64,000 nt of DNA from Acanthochromis polyacanthus (GCF_021347895.1 NC_067121.1:15139962-15203961), one strand, 5' to 3'. Shown: positions 42,940 to 52,556, counted from the stretch's first letter. Notes: a model not told the origin generated them from the sequence alone. Translations and numbers: made by a program.

Positions 42940-44689
42940 GCTCCAGTGGTGGATCAGAAGGGCCAAGAAGGACTATGGGAAGAGGCTGGAGGAGAAGCTG
43001 GTTCAGAACAACGCGCGGGACGTGTGGAGAGGACTTAAGAACATTTCTGGACATGGACAGAGTGCCAGAGGGACAGCTGATGGGGACCAGCGCAGGGCGG
43101 ACGAGCTGAACTGTTACTTGAACAGATTTGACTCTCCCCCCACCCCCTCTGCCCCCTTTCCTGCTCCCCCCTCTTCACACATCCCCAGCCCAGCAGACCC
43201 TCCCCTTCCTGCGACACCTTCACCGGCCCCCAACTCACCCACACGAACTACTCCCACCCCCTGCAGCCCACCTCACTCCCCCCCTCACTCCCCCCTCTCC
43301 TTCACACCGGACCAGGTGAGGAGAGAGCTGAGGCGACTGAAGCAGAGGAAATCTGCTGGACCAGACGGCATCAGCCCCAGGCTGCTGAGGACCTGCACGG
43401 ACCAGCTCTGTGAGGTCCTCTGCCACCTCTACAACCTGAGCCTCAGCCTGGAGCGGGTCCCCGTCCTGTGGAAAACCTCCTGTGTGGTCCCAGTCCCTAA
43501 AACAGCTCACGCCAAGGAACTGGCCCACTACAGACCTGTCGCCCTCACCTCCCACCTCATGAAGACCATGGAGAGGCTCCTCCTCCACTACCTCCGCTCA
43601 GTGGTGAGCTCCGACCTGGACCCGCTGCAGTTTGCCTACAGGCCCAGCATGGGGGTAGAAGATGCTGTCATCTACCTGCTGCAGCGAGCGCTCACTCACC
43701 TGGAGAGCGCCGGCAGCGCTGTGAGAGTCATGTTCTTTGACTTCTCCAGCGCCTTCAACACCATCAGGCCGGCGCTGCTGCGGGGGAAGCTGGTGGACGC
43801 GGGAGTGGATGGACATCTCGCTGCCTGGACCACTGACTACCTCACTGACCGTCCACAGTACGTGCGGCTGCGCGGCTGTGAGTCAGAGGTGGTAGTCTGC
43901 AGCACGGGGGCGCCCCAGGGCACCGTCCTCTCGCCCTTCCTCTTCACCATCTACACCTCGGACTTCACCTACAACACGGACAGCTGCCATCTCCAGAAGT
44001 TCTCTGATGACTCCGCCATTGTGGGCCGTGTGTCTGAGGGGAACGACCTGGAGTATCGGTCGGTCATCATGGACTTTGTGGACTGGTGTGAGCGCAACCA
44101 TCTGTGCCTCAACACCAGTAAGACGAAGGAGATGGTGGTCGACTTCAGGAGAAGGACACTCCCACATCCACCAGTGAACATCCAGGGGCAGGACATTGAA
44201 ACAGTGGACAGCTTCAAGTACCTGGGTGTTCACCTCAACAATAAACTGGACTGGTCCCACAACACCGATGCTCTGTACAAGAAGGGCCAGAGTTGCCTCC
44301 ACCTTCTGAGGAGGCTGAGGTCCTTCGGAGTGTGCAGACCTCTACTAAGGACTTTCTACGACACTGTGGTAGCCTCTGCTTTCCTCTACGCTGTCGTCTG
44401 CTGGGCCCCGGGCAGCACAGAGCGGGACATGAAGAGACTGAACAAGCTGACCAAGAGGGCCAGCTCTGTCCTGGGCTGCCCACTGGACTCTGTGATGGAT
44501 GTGGGTGAGAGGAGGATGTTGACCAAGCTCTCATCCATCTTGGACAACAGCTCCCACCCACTGCACCGGACTGTAGTGGAGCTGAGCAGCTCCTTTAGCA
44601 CAAGACTCAGACACCCTCAGTGCAAGAAGGAGCGCTACCGCAGGTCCTTCATCCCCACTGCCATCAGACTGTATAACACTACTGTGTAG
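42929..44689 (+). CDS. Rex1-like LINE reverse transcriptase part
   Basis: A 586-codon frame without stops. It has a Pro-rich linker (about residues 65-125), then RT: RKSAGPDGISPRLL, WKTSCVVPVPK, YRPVALTSHLMKTMERLLL, motif A VMFFDFSSAFNTIR, motif B STGAPQGTVLSPFLF, motif C KFSDDSAIVG, and post-RT YLGVHLNNKLDW. All catalytic aspartates are present. Since the upstream part is lost by frameshift, the frame probably has no natural start now; the coordinate start is a GTG. It ends TAG at 44687-44689, close to the (TATCT)n tail. Confidence 0.9.
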   Translation: MQRELQWWIRRAKKDYGKRLEEKLVQNNARDVWRGLKNISGHGQSARGTADGDQRRADELNCYLNRFDSPPTPSAPFPAPPSSHIPSPADPPLPATPSPAPNSPTRTTPTPCSPPHSPPHSPLSFTPDQVRRELRRLKQRKSAGPDGISPRLLRTCTDQLCEVLCHLYNLSLSLERVPVLWKTSCVVPVPKTAHAKELAHYRPVALTSHLMKTMERLLLHYLRSVVSSDLDPLQFAYRPSMGVEDAVIYLLQRALTHLESAGSAVRVMFFDFSSAFNTIRPALLRGKLVDAGVDGHLAAWTTDYLTDRPQYVRLRGCESEVVVCSTGAPQGTVLSPFLFTIYTSDFTYNTDSCHLQKFSDDSAIVGRVSEGNDLEYRSVIMDFVDWCERNHLCLNTSKTKEMVVDFRRRTLPHPPVNIQGQDIETVDSFKYLGVHLNNKLDWSHNTDALYKKGQSCLHLLRRLRSFGVCRPLLRTFYDTVVASAFLYAVVCWAPGSTERDMKRLNKLTKRASSVLGCPLDSVMDVGERRMLTKLSSILDNSSHPLHRTVVELSSSFSTRLRHPQCKKERYRRSFIPTAIRLYNTTV

Positions 44690-44843
44690 TTGTTATTATG
44701 TGCAATATTTATTATCTTGTTCTTGCACTTTTGTGACTTTTGCACTCCTGTTTTTTGTTTTTGTTTTTGTTTCTAAGAGCCCTGTAATGTTAAATTTCTC
44801 CTTTGTGAGATTAATAAAGTCTATCTTATCTTATCTTATCTTG

Positions 44844-45296
44844 TCCTTGATGATATGGGGCTGCATGTCAGGCAAAGGCACTGGGGAGATGGCTGTGGTT
44901 AAATCTTCAATAAATGCACAAGTTTACATTGACATTTTGGACAGCTTTCTTATCACTTCAATTGAAAAAATGTTTGGGGATGATGAAATCATTTTCCAAG
45001 ATGACAATGCATCATACCACAGAGCAAAAACTGTGAAAGCATTCCTTGGAGAAAGACACATCCAGTCAATGTCATGGCCTGCAAATAGCCCAGATCTCAA
45101 CCCAATTGAAAACCTGTGGTGGAAATTGAAAAAAATGGTCCACAGCAAGGCTCCGACCTGCAAAGATGATCTGGCAACTGCAATCAAAGAGAGTTGGCAC
45201 CAGATTGATGAAGAATACTGTTTGTCACTCATCAAGTCCATGCCTCAGAGACTGCAAGCTGTCATAAAAGCCAGAGGTGGTGCAACTAAATACTAG
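44844..45296 (+). pseudogene. Tc1 no. 3 transposase, C-terminal half
   Basis: The frame resumes at LMIWGCMSGKGTGEMAVVKS and carries the second catalytic D in IIFQDDNASYHRAKTV, the third acidic residue in SPDLNPIENLWWKLKK, and the end AVIKARGGATKY-TAG (45294-45296). It is open throughout and fits the N-terminal half at 40991-41562. This suggests the LINE insertion was the event that killed this copy. Confidence 0.9.
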
Positions 45297-45478
45297 TGAT
45301 GTGTTTTGATTGTTTTTTCTTTGTCTGTTTTTCATGATTCCATATTTTTTTCCTCAGAATGGGGTGATTCCATATTTTTTTCCCTGTGCTTGGTCTATAA
45401 AAGTAACATTTACTGACCAGTACAATGTTTTTTCTTCATTTCTTTTAGTTTTTCTGAATGCCAAGGAGTTGCACTTTT

Positions 45479-46888
45479 GAAGAAATAATAATGCAGCATC
45501 TGAAACATCTCTTGCTGCAGACAAGGAAAGCCTCATAAAGTAATCAAGGGAATTATTTTAGCTCAATAATGAATGTGAGTAGAATTTCGGTAGCTGAAAT
45601 CAAATACAAGTTAGGGACCAAAATGTGAACAATAAACCATTGAGTCAACTGGATTTAGTTACTAAACATTTATTTACTAACAACAACAACTAGACAACAA
45701 CAACTAACTGTGATTAAATGATGTCTATCAACTAAGAGCACAGCAAACACAACAAGCACAAAGCACTAACACAAAACAAACAATAAGCAGAATGTTAATG
45801 ACGGGGAAGGAAAGGAATAGAGTTCAATATTACGACGCAATATTGGGAGAATATTACGTTATAATATGGCACTCTGGGAGGAAGGAATTAGAAGACCACA
45901 CCTGAAAGCAGCCGTAACTTTTAGGAAATGCCAGTGTGAAAATTTGCCAAATGAATGGATTTAGGGAATCTAAGAATTTAGAGGAATGCACCAAGTATTC
46001 AGTGATTGAAAGGTACTTGCGTGCCCGTGATGATGATGATGATGTTGACGATGATGCGTGCGGTTCGGTCGGCCTGTGGAAGCGGGTCAGAACAACGGTG
46101 GACAGAGTGGAGCCTCAGAGTGATGGATAGCAAGTCGACTTCAAAATTCAGGAGAACTCAAATTGACTCAAAAGAACTCAGAGTGGTGCTATCAAGAGAA
46201 CTCAAAATGGTGGTTTCAGATGTGGTCTTTTAAAGGGGTGCCTTTGCATATCATTAACTCAGCAGGGGTCTGGTACATCCCCTGTCAGGGAAGGCTGAGG
46301 TCCAGAGGTCCCACAGAGTTACATTTTCAGGTAATTTCTGTAACTTTCCAAAATATTGAAATTTGGTGAACATGGTTTATCTAGGAGCATTACTGATAGA
46401 TAGCTGATTAAAATGATACCAAACATGCTCATATGTGATCGGCAGACAGGTTAAAATTATGACATTGATACTAATCAGGAGGAATAAAATATGAAACGTA
46501 AGGCAAGAGGTAGATTTATCACACAATCATTGAAAAGTTCACTTGTTTGGTGAAGTGGATGTACATAAAAGGAGTTTTGTCCAGAATTGGGAGATGATTG
46601 TCTTTGTTAGCTTTGAGGTGAGTCCAGAGTTCCTTTGTCGGTGAATGGAATGTCTTTGAAGTGATCCTCCAGGTTTCTGAGCTTCCTCTCTTCTGTGGTT
46701 CAGGAATCAGTCAGAATTTTATTGCCCTCAATTTGTTTCCTTTGAGGCTTGATGGTGCTTGGGGTTTTTGAGCCAGTCTCTTGCTAAGACAGGTTCAATA
46801 CACATCCTGGAGGTCTGTATTGGGGAAATCCTTTAAAGTCAGCTCTCGGCATCACCTCCTGCTGACTTAGTTCGGCGCACATCCATGC
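45479..46888. other. Unresolved repeat-like DNA
   Basis: No gene is seen. It may contain further 3' LTR or adjacent sequence of the minus-strand LTR element that follows, as AATAAA is present on the minus strand at 46718-46723. A small (GAT)n run lies near 46027-46045. Confidence 0.35.
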
Positions 46889-46894
46889 CAGTCA

Positions 46895-47068
46895 TGTCCC
46901 ACATCTGGCATGGTATCTTGGTGTCACTCTTGCTTCGCTGATCAAAAGGAGAGCCCGTCTCCATCCTGTGGCTGCAGAGGAGCTAGGACTCCAGAGCTTA
47001 GGTGGAGGAATAAACAAAACCCTGTCCTGGTTCTGTTTCATTGTTGATGATGGCTGGTGGAGCTTACA
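46895..47068 (-). repeat. 3' LTR (174-bp repeat) of the minus-strand element
   Basis: The repeat follows the purine tract directly on the minus strand (TGTAAGCTCCACC...). It shares the 6 extra bases CAGTCA on its left side with the other copy. Confidence 0.72.
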
Positions 47069-47082
47069 TCTCCCCCCTTTCG
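47069..47082 (-). promoter_or_regulatory. Polypurine tract of the minus-strand element
   Basis: On the minus strand CGAAAGGGGGGAGA lies immediately before the 3' LTR start TGTAAG. Confidence 0.72.
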
Positions 47083-47683
47083 AATGATGGCATCGTTGAT
47101 GTCATCAGGCGCTGGAAAAAGGTCACAAGCATCAACCAGACACAAAACATGGCAATGTAACACTTCCGATCACTGATGTAAACATGGTGCAAGCGAGAGT
47201 AGAAAGGAGAGAGAAGAGATTGGGAATTCTCAATGAATGTCAGAGAGTTGTGAGAGTGTTTACTGTTAAATTGCAAGCTGGAGTGGTTATTGGCCATGTC
47301 TTGGCTCATTTAACTTAGTCGTGGGTTCACACCTCCCTTTTGGCAGTTTAGGAGAATGTGTGTTTACCATCTATAGAGTGACAACTTTGGTTCAGGAGGT
47401 AACTACCTAATGTGGAGAAAGAGTCGAGAAAAATAATATAAAATTCACGAAAAATAAGATAAGAACCTACAAAAAAAAATTCATTACAGTTAAATTTTGA
47501 GCAGAGAAAACTAATCGAGGAAGGTAAGAGAAATTATGCATAGAACAAACGAGAGAAAAAAAATAGGAATAGCCGTAATAAAATTAGTCATCATAAAAAT
47601 GAAAAAAGAAAAATAGAATAATAATTAAAAACTTAATGGAGCCAAACGCGATCCAGAGCAGACTAACTAACCAACATTATCCC

Positions 47684-48359
47684 TTAGCCTTCCTTTGGGG
47701 TAGTTCTGGGCTGGAAGCGTCGGCTGTCTGGGTCATGTCTGTTTCTCTTTCCTACCCTGGCTGGGTTTGTGCGTAGCCAGGGTGGCCTTTGTGAGACTTT
47801 TGTTCTTGAGCTGGCTGGATCACGCAGCTGTAGACCTGATCCTGCCTTGGCTTCGGTGTCTTTCGATTTGGTTAATTGACAGCAGACTAGACATCCTTTG
47901 ACGTATTCTGATACATCTTGCCGCATGTTGGGCCAGTATGTCACTTCACTGAGGGCTTCATGGGTGGCTTTGGCGCTGCGGTGTCCAGCACATGGTGCAT
48001 CATGGGCGTACAGTAGCATCACCCCCTCTTTGGGCCTGAGGGACCACGAGTTTTGGTGAAGTGTGGACATCAGGGACATAGAGAAGGACACCATCTGTAA
48101 TTTGTAGTGTAGATTTGACCCGGAGGAAGTCGCGGAGGTCTGGCAGGTCTAGTAGGTCTGATTCTGAGATTGTTTTGGATATAGGATCTGTGAGATGGTC
48201 GACAAGTTTGCGTATTGCAGCATCTGTTGTCTGGAGTAATGCAATGTCAGGAGAGGATATTTGGGGAGCCAGATTAAGTAGCGGTGAAGCTTGAGCAGCA
48301 AGTGTTTGGGTTCTTTGGTGTGTGACCACATGAAGGGCGGGTGGGATTGGAATTTCCAC
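47684..48359 (-). pseudogene. Integrase N-terminal zinc domain, minus-strand element
   Basis: Minus frames 48000-48359 and 47684-48094 show the HHCC finger: MLLYAHDAPCAGHRSAKATH, then EALSEVTYWPNMRQDVSEYV and KGCLVCCQLTK. A frameshift near 48030 separates the upstream part (LQITDGVLLYVPDVHTSPKL) from the finger. The catalytic core of integrase is not found below 47684, so it is truncated. Confidence 0.78.
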
Positions 48360-49858
48360 TGGTCTCCCCGCAGGGCACCTGCTTTGGCCAATGCATCAGT
48401 TTGATCGTTGAAAGTCTTGTCAGGTCCTGGAAGACGTGAGTGGCCTCGTTTCGGGTTTAGTCGGACTGAAACACTTTTGGTGTAGGCTGGGAGCATGACT
48501 TCTTGTTCACTGACCACAGCGCAAGCTTCTGGGATGGTTTGTCCAGATCTCAGGTTGTCAAGGTTCACTTCATCTGGGTTCTGTTGTCCATGGGAGGCTG
48601 TGTAGAGAATGTTGTTGATCGTGTTCACTTGAACAGCCATCCTAACAAGCAAGTCTGCTCCGATGTACATCTGGTGCGGCAGGTGTGCGATGACCAGGAA
48701 GTAGTGTCTCATTGGCCGGTTGTTCCAGTTGAGGTCCAGGGCACAGACACCAGTAGCTGATATTGTTGATGCTGGATCTGTACTTAGGGGGAATCGTGCC
48801 GATTTCTTGGTGTATGGTATCTGAGGATTGCTCTGTTTCAGCATATCATACAATTCTTCACTGATGGCTGATTTCTCCCCACCCATGGCCGTTATTACAT
48901 CCGTCACTTCAATGTCATGGAGTCGTATGCCACCTTTTATTTTGGGGTAGTATGTTCCTGGCCTTGGCATTGGAATGAGGGCGCAGAGGAAGGACTCCAT
49001 GCCTTGGTTCACAGCATCCCACTGAGGCTCGGGGAGCTTGTTTTCCTCAGTGGTGTGGGGCTCTGATTTTGTGACATGACATCCAATGTCCAATGGTTCT
49101 GCAGACTTCAGTGGTAGAGGTTCCCGAACCTGGGCCCAGATTTTCAGTCGTTTGAAGTCTATCAGGGGTTCAAAGCGATTCAGCAAATCTTTGCCAATGA
49201 GAAGAGGGATGGAGTCAAGCTGAGATATGTACATTGGGTGTACTAGTGTCATTGGGCCAATGGTCAGGTGTACTGGGATTACATGTTCCATCTGTGTGCC
49301 CACCGTTGAATAGGCCTGTACATCCAAGGAGCATCTGTTAGGTTGTAAAGTCCTCTTCAGTTTGGCAGCTTCTGTTTGAACTTGAGTAAAGAGTCTGTTT
49401 GACATCAATGTTATATCTGCTGCTGTGTCAACGAGGGCTTCAATTGTTAGTGCATCTTCTAGTGTGATTGTCAGGTAGAATCTTCTGGCCACTCCCTTTT
49501 CTATTAGGTTACCCAGAAGCTGTGGCACAGGTGCATCAACGCGGACTGGTAAAGCATCTTTGTTATTTAGCTTTTGGTCAGTGTCGAGGCACATGATAAG
49601 GATGGCACTATTGGGCACATCGTCTGGCTCTTGGTAAAGGTCTTGATCTGGATCTATTTGGTCTGGGTCCGCTGTGGTGATGTGAGCTTCATTCTGGGTA
49701 GGTTGGTGGACCAGTTCCTTGGAGTGGTCAGGGTCAAGTGGTGGTTCATCAGCCTTTTCATCAAGGTTGGTGGACGTGACTGGCGCAGTGTGAGGAGTGG
49801 TGTTATTTTCAGCTATGCTCACGAGGATGGATGGTGTCAGTTCTTCCTGTTGTTGCAT
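48149..49858 (-). CDS. Protease region fused in frame to an RNase H tail (RT deleted)
   Basis: A 569-codon frame from the ATG at 49858; the frame is actually open upstream to the gag stop. After an acidic leader comes a retropepsin-like part with the active site IEALVDTAADITLMSNRLF (about residues 135-155) and IPLLIGKDLLNRFEPLID. A second related part follows (VTDVITAMGGEKSAISEELY; QMYIGADLLVRM). About residue 465 the sequence jumps from SVRLNPKRG to HSRLPGPDKTFNDQTDALAK, the C-terminal end of RNase H, so RT and most of RNase H have been removed in frame. Protease would mature Gag; no polymerase can be made. It lies in the same frame as gag (UGA between). Confidence 0.82.
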   Translation of the reverse strand: MQQQEELTPSILVSIAENNTTPHTAPVTSTNLDEKADEPPLDPDHSKELVHQPTQNEAHITTADPDQIDPDQDLYQEPDDVPNSAILIMCLDTDQKLNNKDALPVRVDAPVPQLLGNLIEKGVARRFYLTITLEDALTIEALVDTAADITLMSNRLFTQVQTEAAKLKRTLQPNRCSLDVQAYSTVGTQMEHVIPVHLTIGPMTLVHPMYISQLDSIPLLIGKDLLNRFEPLIDFKRLKIWAQVREPLPLKSAEPLDIGCHVTKSEPHTTEENKLPEPQWDAVNQGMESFLCALIPMPRPGTYYPKIKGGIRLHDIEVTDVITAMGGEKSAISEELYDMLKQSNPQIPYTKKSARFPLSTDPASTISATGVCALDLNWNNRPMRHYFLVIAHLPHQMYIGADLLVRMAVQVNTINNILYTASHGQQNPDEVNLDNLRSGQTIPEACAVVSEQEVMLPAYTKSVSVRLNPKRGHSRLPGPDKTFNDQTDALAKAGALRGDQWKFQSHPPFMWSHTKEPKHLLLKLHRYLIWLPKYPLLTLHYSRQQMLQYANLSTISQILYPKQSQNQTY

Positions 49859-49903
49859 TGTGGAGACTGGTTGGGTGCTGTCCTCACTGCCATGCGATTC
49901 TAG

Positions 49904-50860
49904 TCATAAGGACTCTTCTTTGTCCTTTGATCCTTTGGGTGGATTTTGCTTGAAGTAGTTCTTCAGAAGTTGTACAAGCTCTTCAGTATCCCCTGCTTCG
50001 GGTTTGGATTTGTGATTCTTTGGTTGGTCCTGGTGGTACCGAGGAGGGTCTCTTCTGATTCTTGGGGGGTCAGAAGGCCCTGTGAAGGAGGATGAGGGTT
50101 TGTTCTCCGGAGGGTTCCAGTGACAGAGGTGTTTTGGCCTCGACCCTTCTTGGTGCCGTGGTTTTCCCCATTGGTCTCTCTGGGTCCTTGGCCTTATGTG
50201 GCTTGAAGTGGGACGTTTGTTATTGGAGGCTGCTTGTGCCCAACCTTCATCATGGTGTTTTGGTTGGTGATGAGTGCCTTCCAGTGTTAGGCTGGGGTCA
50301 GGTGTGGCAACACTGAGTACCACTGGCATCTTAGAGGTTTTTTCAGATGCAGCCTTTTGTTTGTTGTGTGCCTTGATAGCTAGGTCACGTAGCTGTTGGA
50401 TGCTCATCGTACGTGGGCAGGCTATGAGACCCAGGTAGTGGTTCAAGGTTGGGTGAAGGTTCCGGAGGAAGAGAGTTTTAAAATGTGTGTCTTCTTCCAT
50501 GTTGGGTTCATTCCGGGCCCCGAAGTAGGCTCGGCGGAGGCGGTTGTAGTAGGTTTGTGGGGTTTCCTGTCTACCTTGCTTGACATCTAAGGCGACAGTC
50601 AAACCCTGTTCTGACTCTGGATCAGAAAACTCTCTGGTCAGGGCTTCTTTGAATAGCGTAGGGTTGGTTTTGACCCTGTCTGGCTGTCGGTCAAGAAAGC
50701 TGCGGACCTCGAGGCTTGACGTTATTCTGATCAGGTAGATTTTATCTTCCGGAGTCGCATAGGTAAGTCTTTGTAGGTGATAGTCGATGTCCTGCAGGTA
50801 GGCGTGGATGTCATGGCCACCTGTGGGACTGGGTGTAAAGATGTTGATGTTCCGAGCCAC
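49904..50860 (-). CDS. gag of the minus-strand LTR element, intact
   Basis: An open frame of 318 codons starts MARNINIFTPSPTGGHDIHA. The N-terminal two thirds is a helical capsid-like domain (DIDYHLQRLTYATPEDKIYL, VRSFLDRQPDRVKTN, FSDPESEQGLTVALDVKQGR, QTYYNRLRRAYFGARNEPNM, FLRNLHPTLNHYLGL). It is followed by a long basic, proline-rich tail (IRRDPPRYHQDQPKNHKSKP) and an end ELVQLLKNYFKQNPP. There is no CCHC knuckle. The stop is TGA followed by CTAG, and the protease frame continues in phase after it. The start is the first ATG after the leader; the acidic coiled-coil ORF lies upstream in the leader. Confidence 0.85.
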   Translation of the reverse strand: MARNINIFTPSPTGGHDIHAYLQDIDYHLQRLTYATPEDKIYLIRITSSLEVRSFLDRQPDRVKTNPTLFKEALTREFSDPESEQGLTVALDVKQGRQETPQTYYNRLRRAYFGARNEPNMEEDTHFKTLFLRNLHPTLNHYLGLIACPRTMSIQQLRDLAIKAHNKQKAASEKTSKMPVVLSVATPDPSLTLEGTHHQPKHHDEGWAQAASNNKRPTSSHIRPRTQRDQWGKPRHQEGSRPKHLCHWNPPENKPSSSFTGPSDPPRIRRDPPRYHQDQPKNHKSKPEAGDTEELVQLLKNYFKQNPPKGSKDKEESL

Positions 50861-51003
50861 CTTATCTAAGTCTCTGGTTGTTATTTCTCTTCGTGGTTGG
50901 GTCCACCTTGGAGCACTGAGCTCGTCCTGGTTGTCGTCTATGGGGTACTGACGACTGTCAATTGGGAGCTGGCTCTGATGTGTAGCACTTCCAGGGGCTG
51001 CTC

Positions 51004-51417
51004 CTAGGCTGTCAGGTCGGGTCTGGAGGGCATGACTCTGCTGTGTGACAGTGGTGTCACTGGTCGGTGCCTCAGTCCGAACTCCTGCTTCACTTCATAT
51101 GACATTTTTAGTTCTCTTTTTGTCATTTCCATTTCCTCCATGTTGGCTTCATGCTTCTCTTTGACAAGTTGGAGTTGGTGTTTGCAATCTTTTAATTCTT
51201 GGGTGAGGTGTTCTCTCTGTTCCATACCTTCTTCTAGGTGCCTTTCTAGGACCTTGATCTGACACTTCTTGTCCTTGAACTCCGTGTCAGCATGGGCTAG
51301 TAGCTTTTCGGCTTCAACTAGCCGTCCTGTGAGGTTCTCTTTGGCTTCGTGGGCTATTTCTTCTTGGTGGTCTGCCTCAGTTTTGAGGTCAGCGAGCGGC
51401 CTTTGTAAATTTTCCAC
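51004..51417 (-). CDS. Coiled-coil ORF upstream of gag
   Basis: A 137-codon minus frame starts MENLQRPLADLKTEADHQEE and shows long heptad-like Leu/Glu/Lys repeats (LLAHADTEFKDKKCQIKVLE, then RHLEEGMEQREHLTQELKDC), a clear coiled coil. The tail is unordered (RHRPVTPLSHSRVMPSRPDL). It sits between the 5' LTR side and gag of the LTR element. It could be an N-terminal Gag extension lost from frame, since coiled-coil leader segments precede capsid in some fish elements. I do not recognise a named family. Confidence 0.5.
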   Translation of the reverse strand: MENLQRPLADLKTEADHQEEIAHEAKENLTGRLVEAEKLLAHADTEFKDKKCQIKVLERHLEEGMEQREHLTQELKDCKHQLQLVKEKHEANMEEMEMTKRELKMSYEVKQEFGLRHRPVTPLSHSRVMPSRPDLTA

Positions 51418-51499
51418 TTCATCTTTGGCTGTCTTTTGTTCATCTTGTCGTTGAGCTTTCAGGCTCTGGATTTCTGTCTCGAGCTGAGTGATGCGACTT

Positions 51500-51608
51500 T
51501 AGGGTTAGGCATTGATTTGGTGATGGTTAAGGTTAGGGTTAGGGTAAGGGTTAGGAGTTAGATATGAATGGGAGTCAATGGTAAGTCCCCACCGGTATAG
51601 AAAAACAA

Positions 51609-51668
<60 letters not shown>

Positions 51669-51938
51669 GTACTTGCTACATTGTGAGAACCATTTTCTGC
51701 ATTTAACTATCAAAGTGAGAACATTTTTACAAAGTGAGGACATTTTGACCGGTCCTCACTTTGAAACAGCCATGTTTGAGGGTGAAGACTTGTTTTTAGA
51801 GAACAGGTATGAATTGAGGTTTGGTTAGGGTTAGGGTAAGGATTAAGTTTAGGCAATCAGTTGTGATGGTTAAGGTTAGGGTAAGGCTCTAGGAAATGCA
51901 TTACGCCTATGGATGTCCTCACTAAGATAGAAGTACAA

Positions 51939-52008
<70 letters not shown>

Positions 52009-52023
52009 GTGAGGGGAAGCCAG
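51500..52023. repeat. Dispersed repeat with (GT)n and TTAGGG-like stretches
   Basis: Two (GT)n runs (51613-51663 and 51943-52007) each follow a similar motif ATAGAAxxACAAACATGTGTG. Both are preceded by GGTTAAGGTTAGGGT-type sequence (51527-51555; 51824-51885). The motif GTCCTCACT (51752 and 51917) appears on both sides. It looks like a tandemly duplicated interspersed repeat inserted in the LTR element leader. Confidence 0.6.
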
Positions 52024-52030
52024 ACAGTCA

Positions 52031-52204
52031 TGTCCCACATCTGGCATGGTATCTTGGTGTCACTCTTGCTTCGCTGATCAAAAGGAGAGCCCGTCTCCAT
52101 CCTGTGGCTGCAGAGGAGCTAGGACTCCAGAGCTTAGGTGGAGGAATAAACAAAACCCTGTCCTGGTTCTGTTTCATTGTTGATGATGGCTGGTGGATCT
52201 TACA
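52031..52204 (-). repeat. 5' LTR copy (174-bp repeat) of the minus-strand element
   Basis: It is almost identical to 46895-47068 and lies at the far right end of the element, just before intron sequence leading to the next phc exon. Confidence 0.72.
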
Positions 52205-52556
52205 ACTGAACATTGCAATGTCTGGATTCTTTCTCATCATTTTAGCAAAATTGCTAAAAGTGGAGTGGTGGAACACTTTAATATTTCAAAATTTAAAAAA
52301 TGACATTTCCTGCTGCTAGGTGGAAACATTTCTCACACTGTCAACCAGCTCATTGTAACACTGTAAAAAATCGTGGTGGCCAATGTTTTCTCACTAAACT
52401 CAATACTCCATTACATGTGAAATATGCAAATATATTACTTGTAGTTTTTGTGAGGTAAGAACCCAAATATTACCCAAGATGACAACTTTCTTACTGTAAG
52501 CAGTCGCACACTAAAAGACACCGTGTCTTGAGTCTGATAGTGTTTGGGCTTCACAG

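Larger units (their letters stand above)
41563..44843 (+). mobile_element. Rex1/Babar-like LINE (jockey/CR1 group), nearly full length
   Basis: It begins near 41563 (CAAGATGGCGCTGTGCGAG at about 41577) inside the Tc1 transposase gene and ends in (TATCT)n at 44821-44843. The 3.3-kb body encodes an APE endonuclease and an RT, with one frameshift between the two long frames. The 3' simple-repeat tail and lack of poly(A) are typical of the CR1/Rex group. The target duplication is short or absent (GTC). The assignment to Rex1/Babar rather than a related CR1-group clade is from RT motifs remembered, not searched. Confidence 0.8.
40579..45478 (+). mobile_element. Tc1-like transposon no. 3, split by a Rex1-like LINE, right end truncated
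   Basis: The left terminal repeat begins CAACCCCTAGCAAAAAGTAT after TA (40577-40578). The inverse sequence is found on the right from 45330 (GATTCCATATTTTTTTCCCT, then TACTGACCAGTACAATG) to about 45478, where it breaks off about 120 bases short of the terminus. Without the LINE (41563-44843) it is about 1.6 kb. The transposase coding halves on both sides of the LINE are open. Confidence 0.88.
46895..52204 (-). mobile_element. LTR retroelement (gag-pro-ΔRT-integrase fragment), minus strand
   Basis: Two 174-bp direct repeats (46895-47068 and 52031-52204) with only one or two differences flank it. On the minus strand they begin TGTAAG and end GTGGGACA, as LTRs do. A purine tract CGAAAGGGGGGAGA precedes the left (3') copy. 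Between them, from right to left, are a coiled-coil leader ORF, gag, a protease region, a remnant of RNase H and the integrase zinc finger; RT is deleted. No clear 5-bp duplication was found, and the repeats may be only part of longer LTRs. It resembles the gypsy/ERV-type elements of fish; I cannot fix the lineage. Confidence 0.75.

Noticed and set aside
43035..44601. Minus-strand open frames opposite the Rex1-like RT
   Set aside because: Shadows of the GC-rich coding frame; no motifs.
51527..51555. Interstitial telomere repeat (TTAGGG-like)
   Set aside because: Only degenerate GGTTAGGGTTAGGGTAAGGG-type runs within a dispersed repeat; no long perfect (TTAGGG)n.
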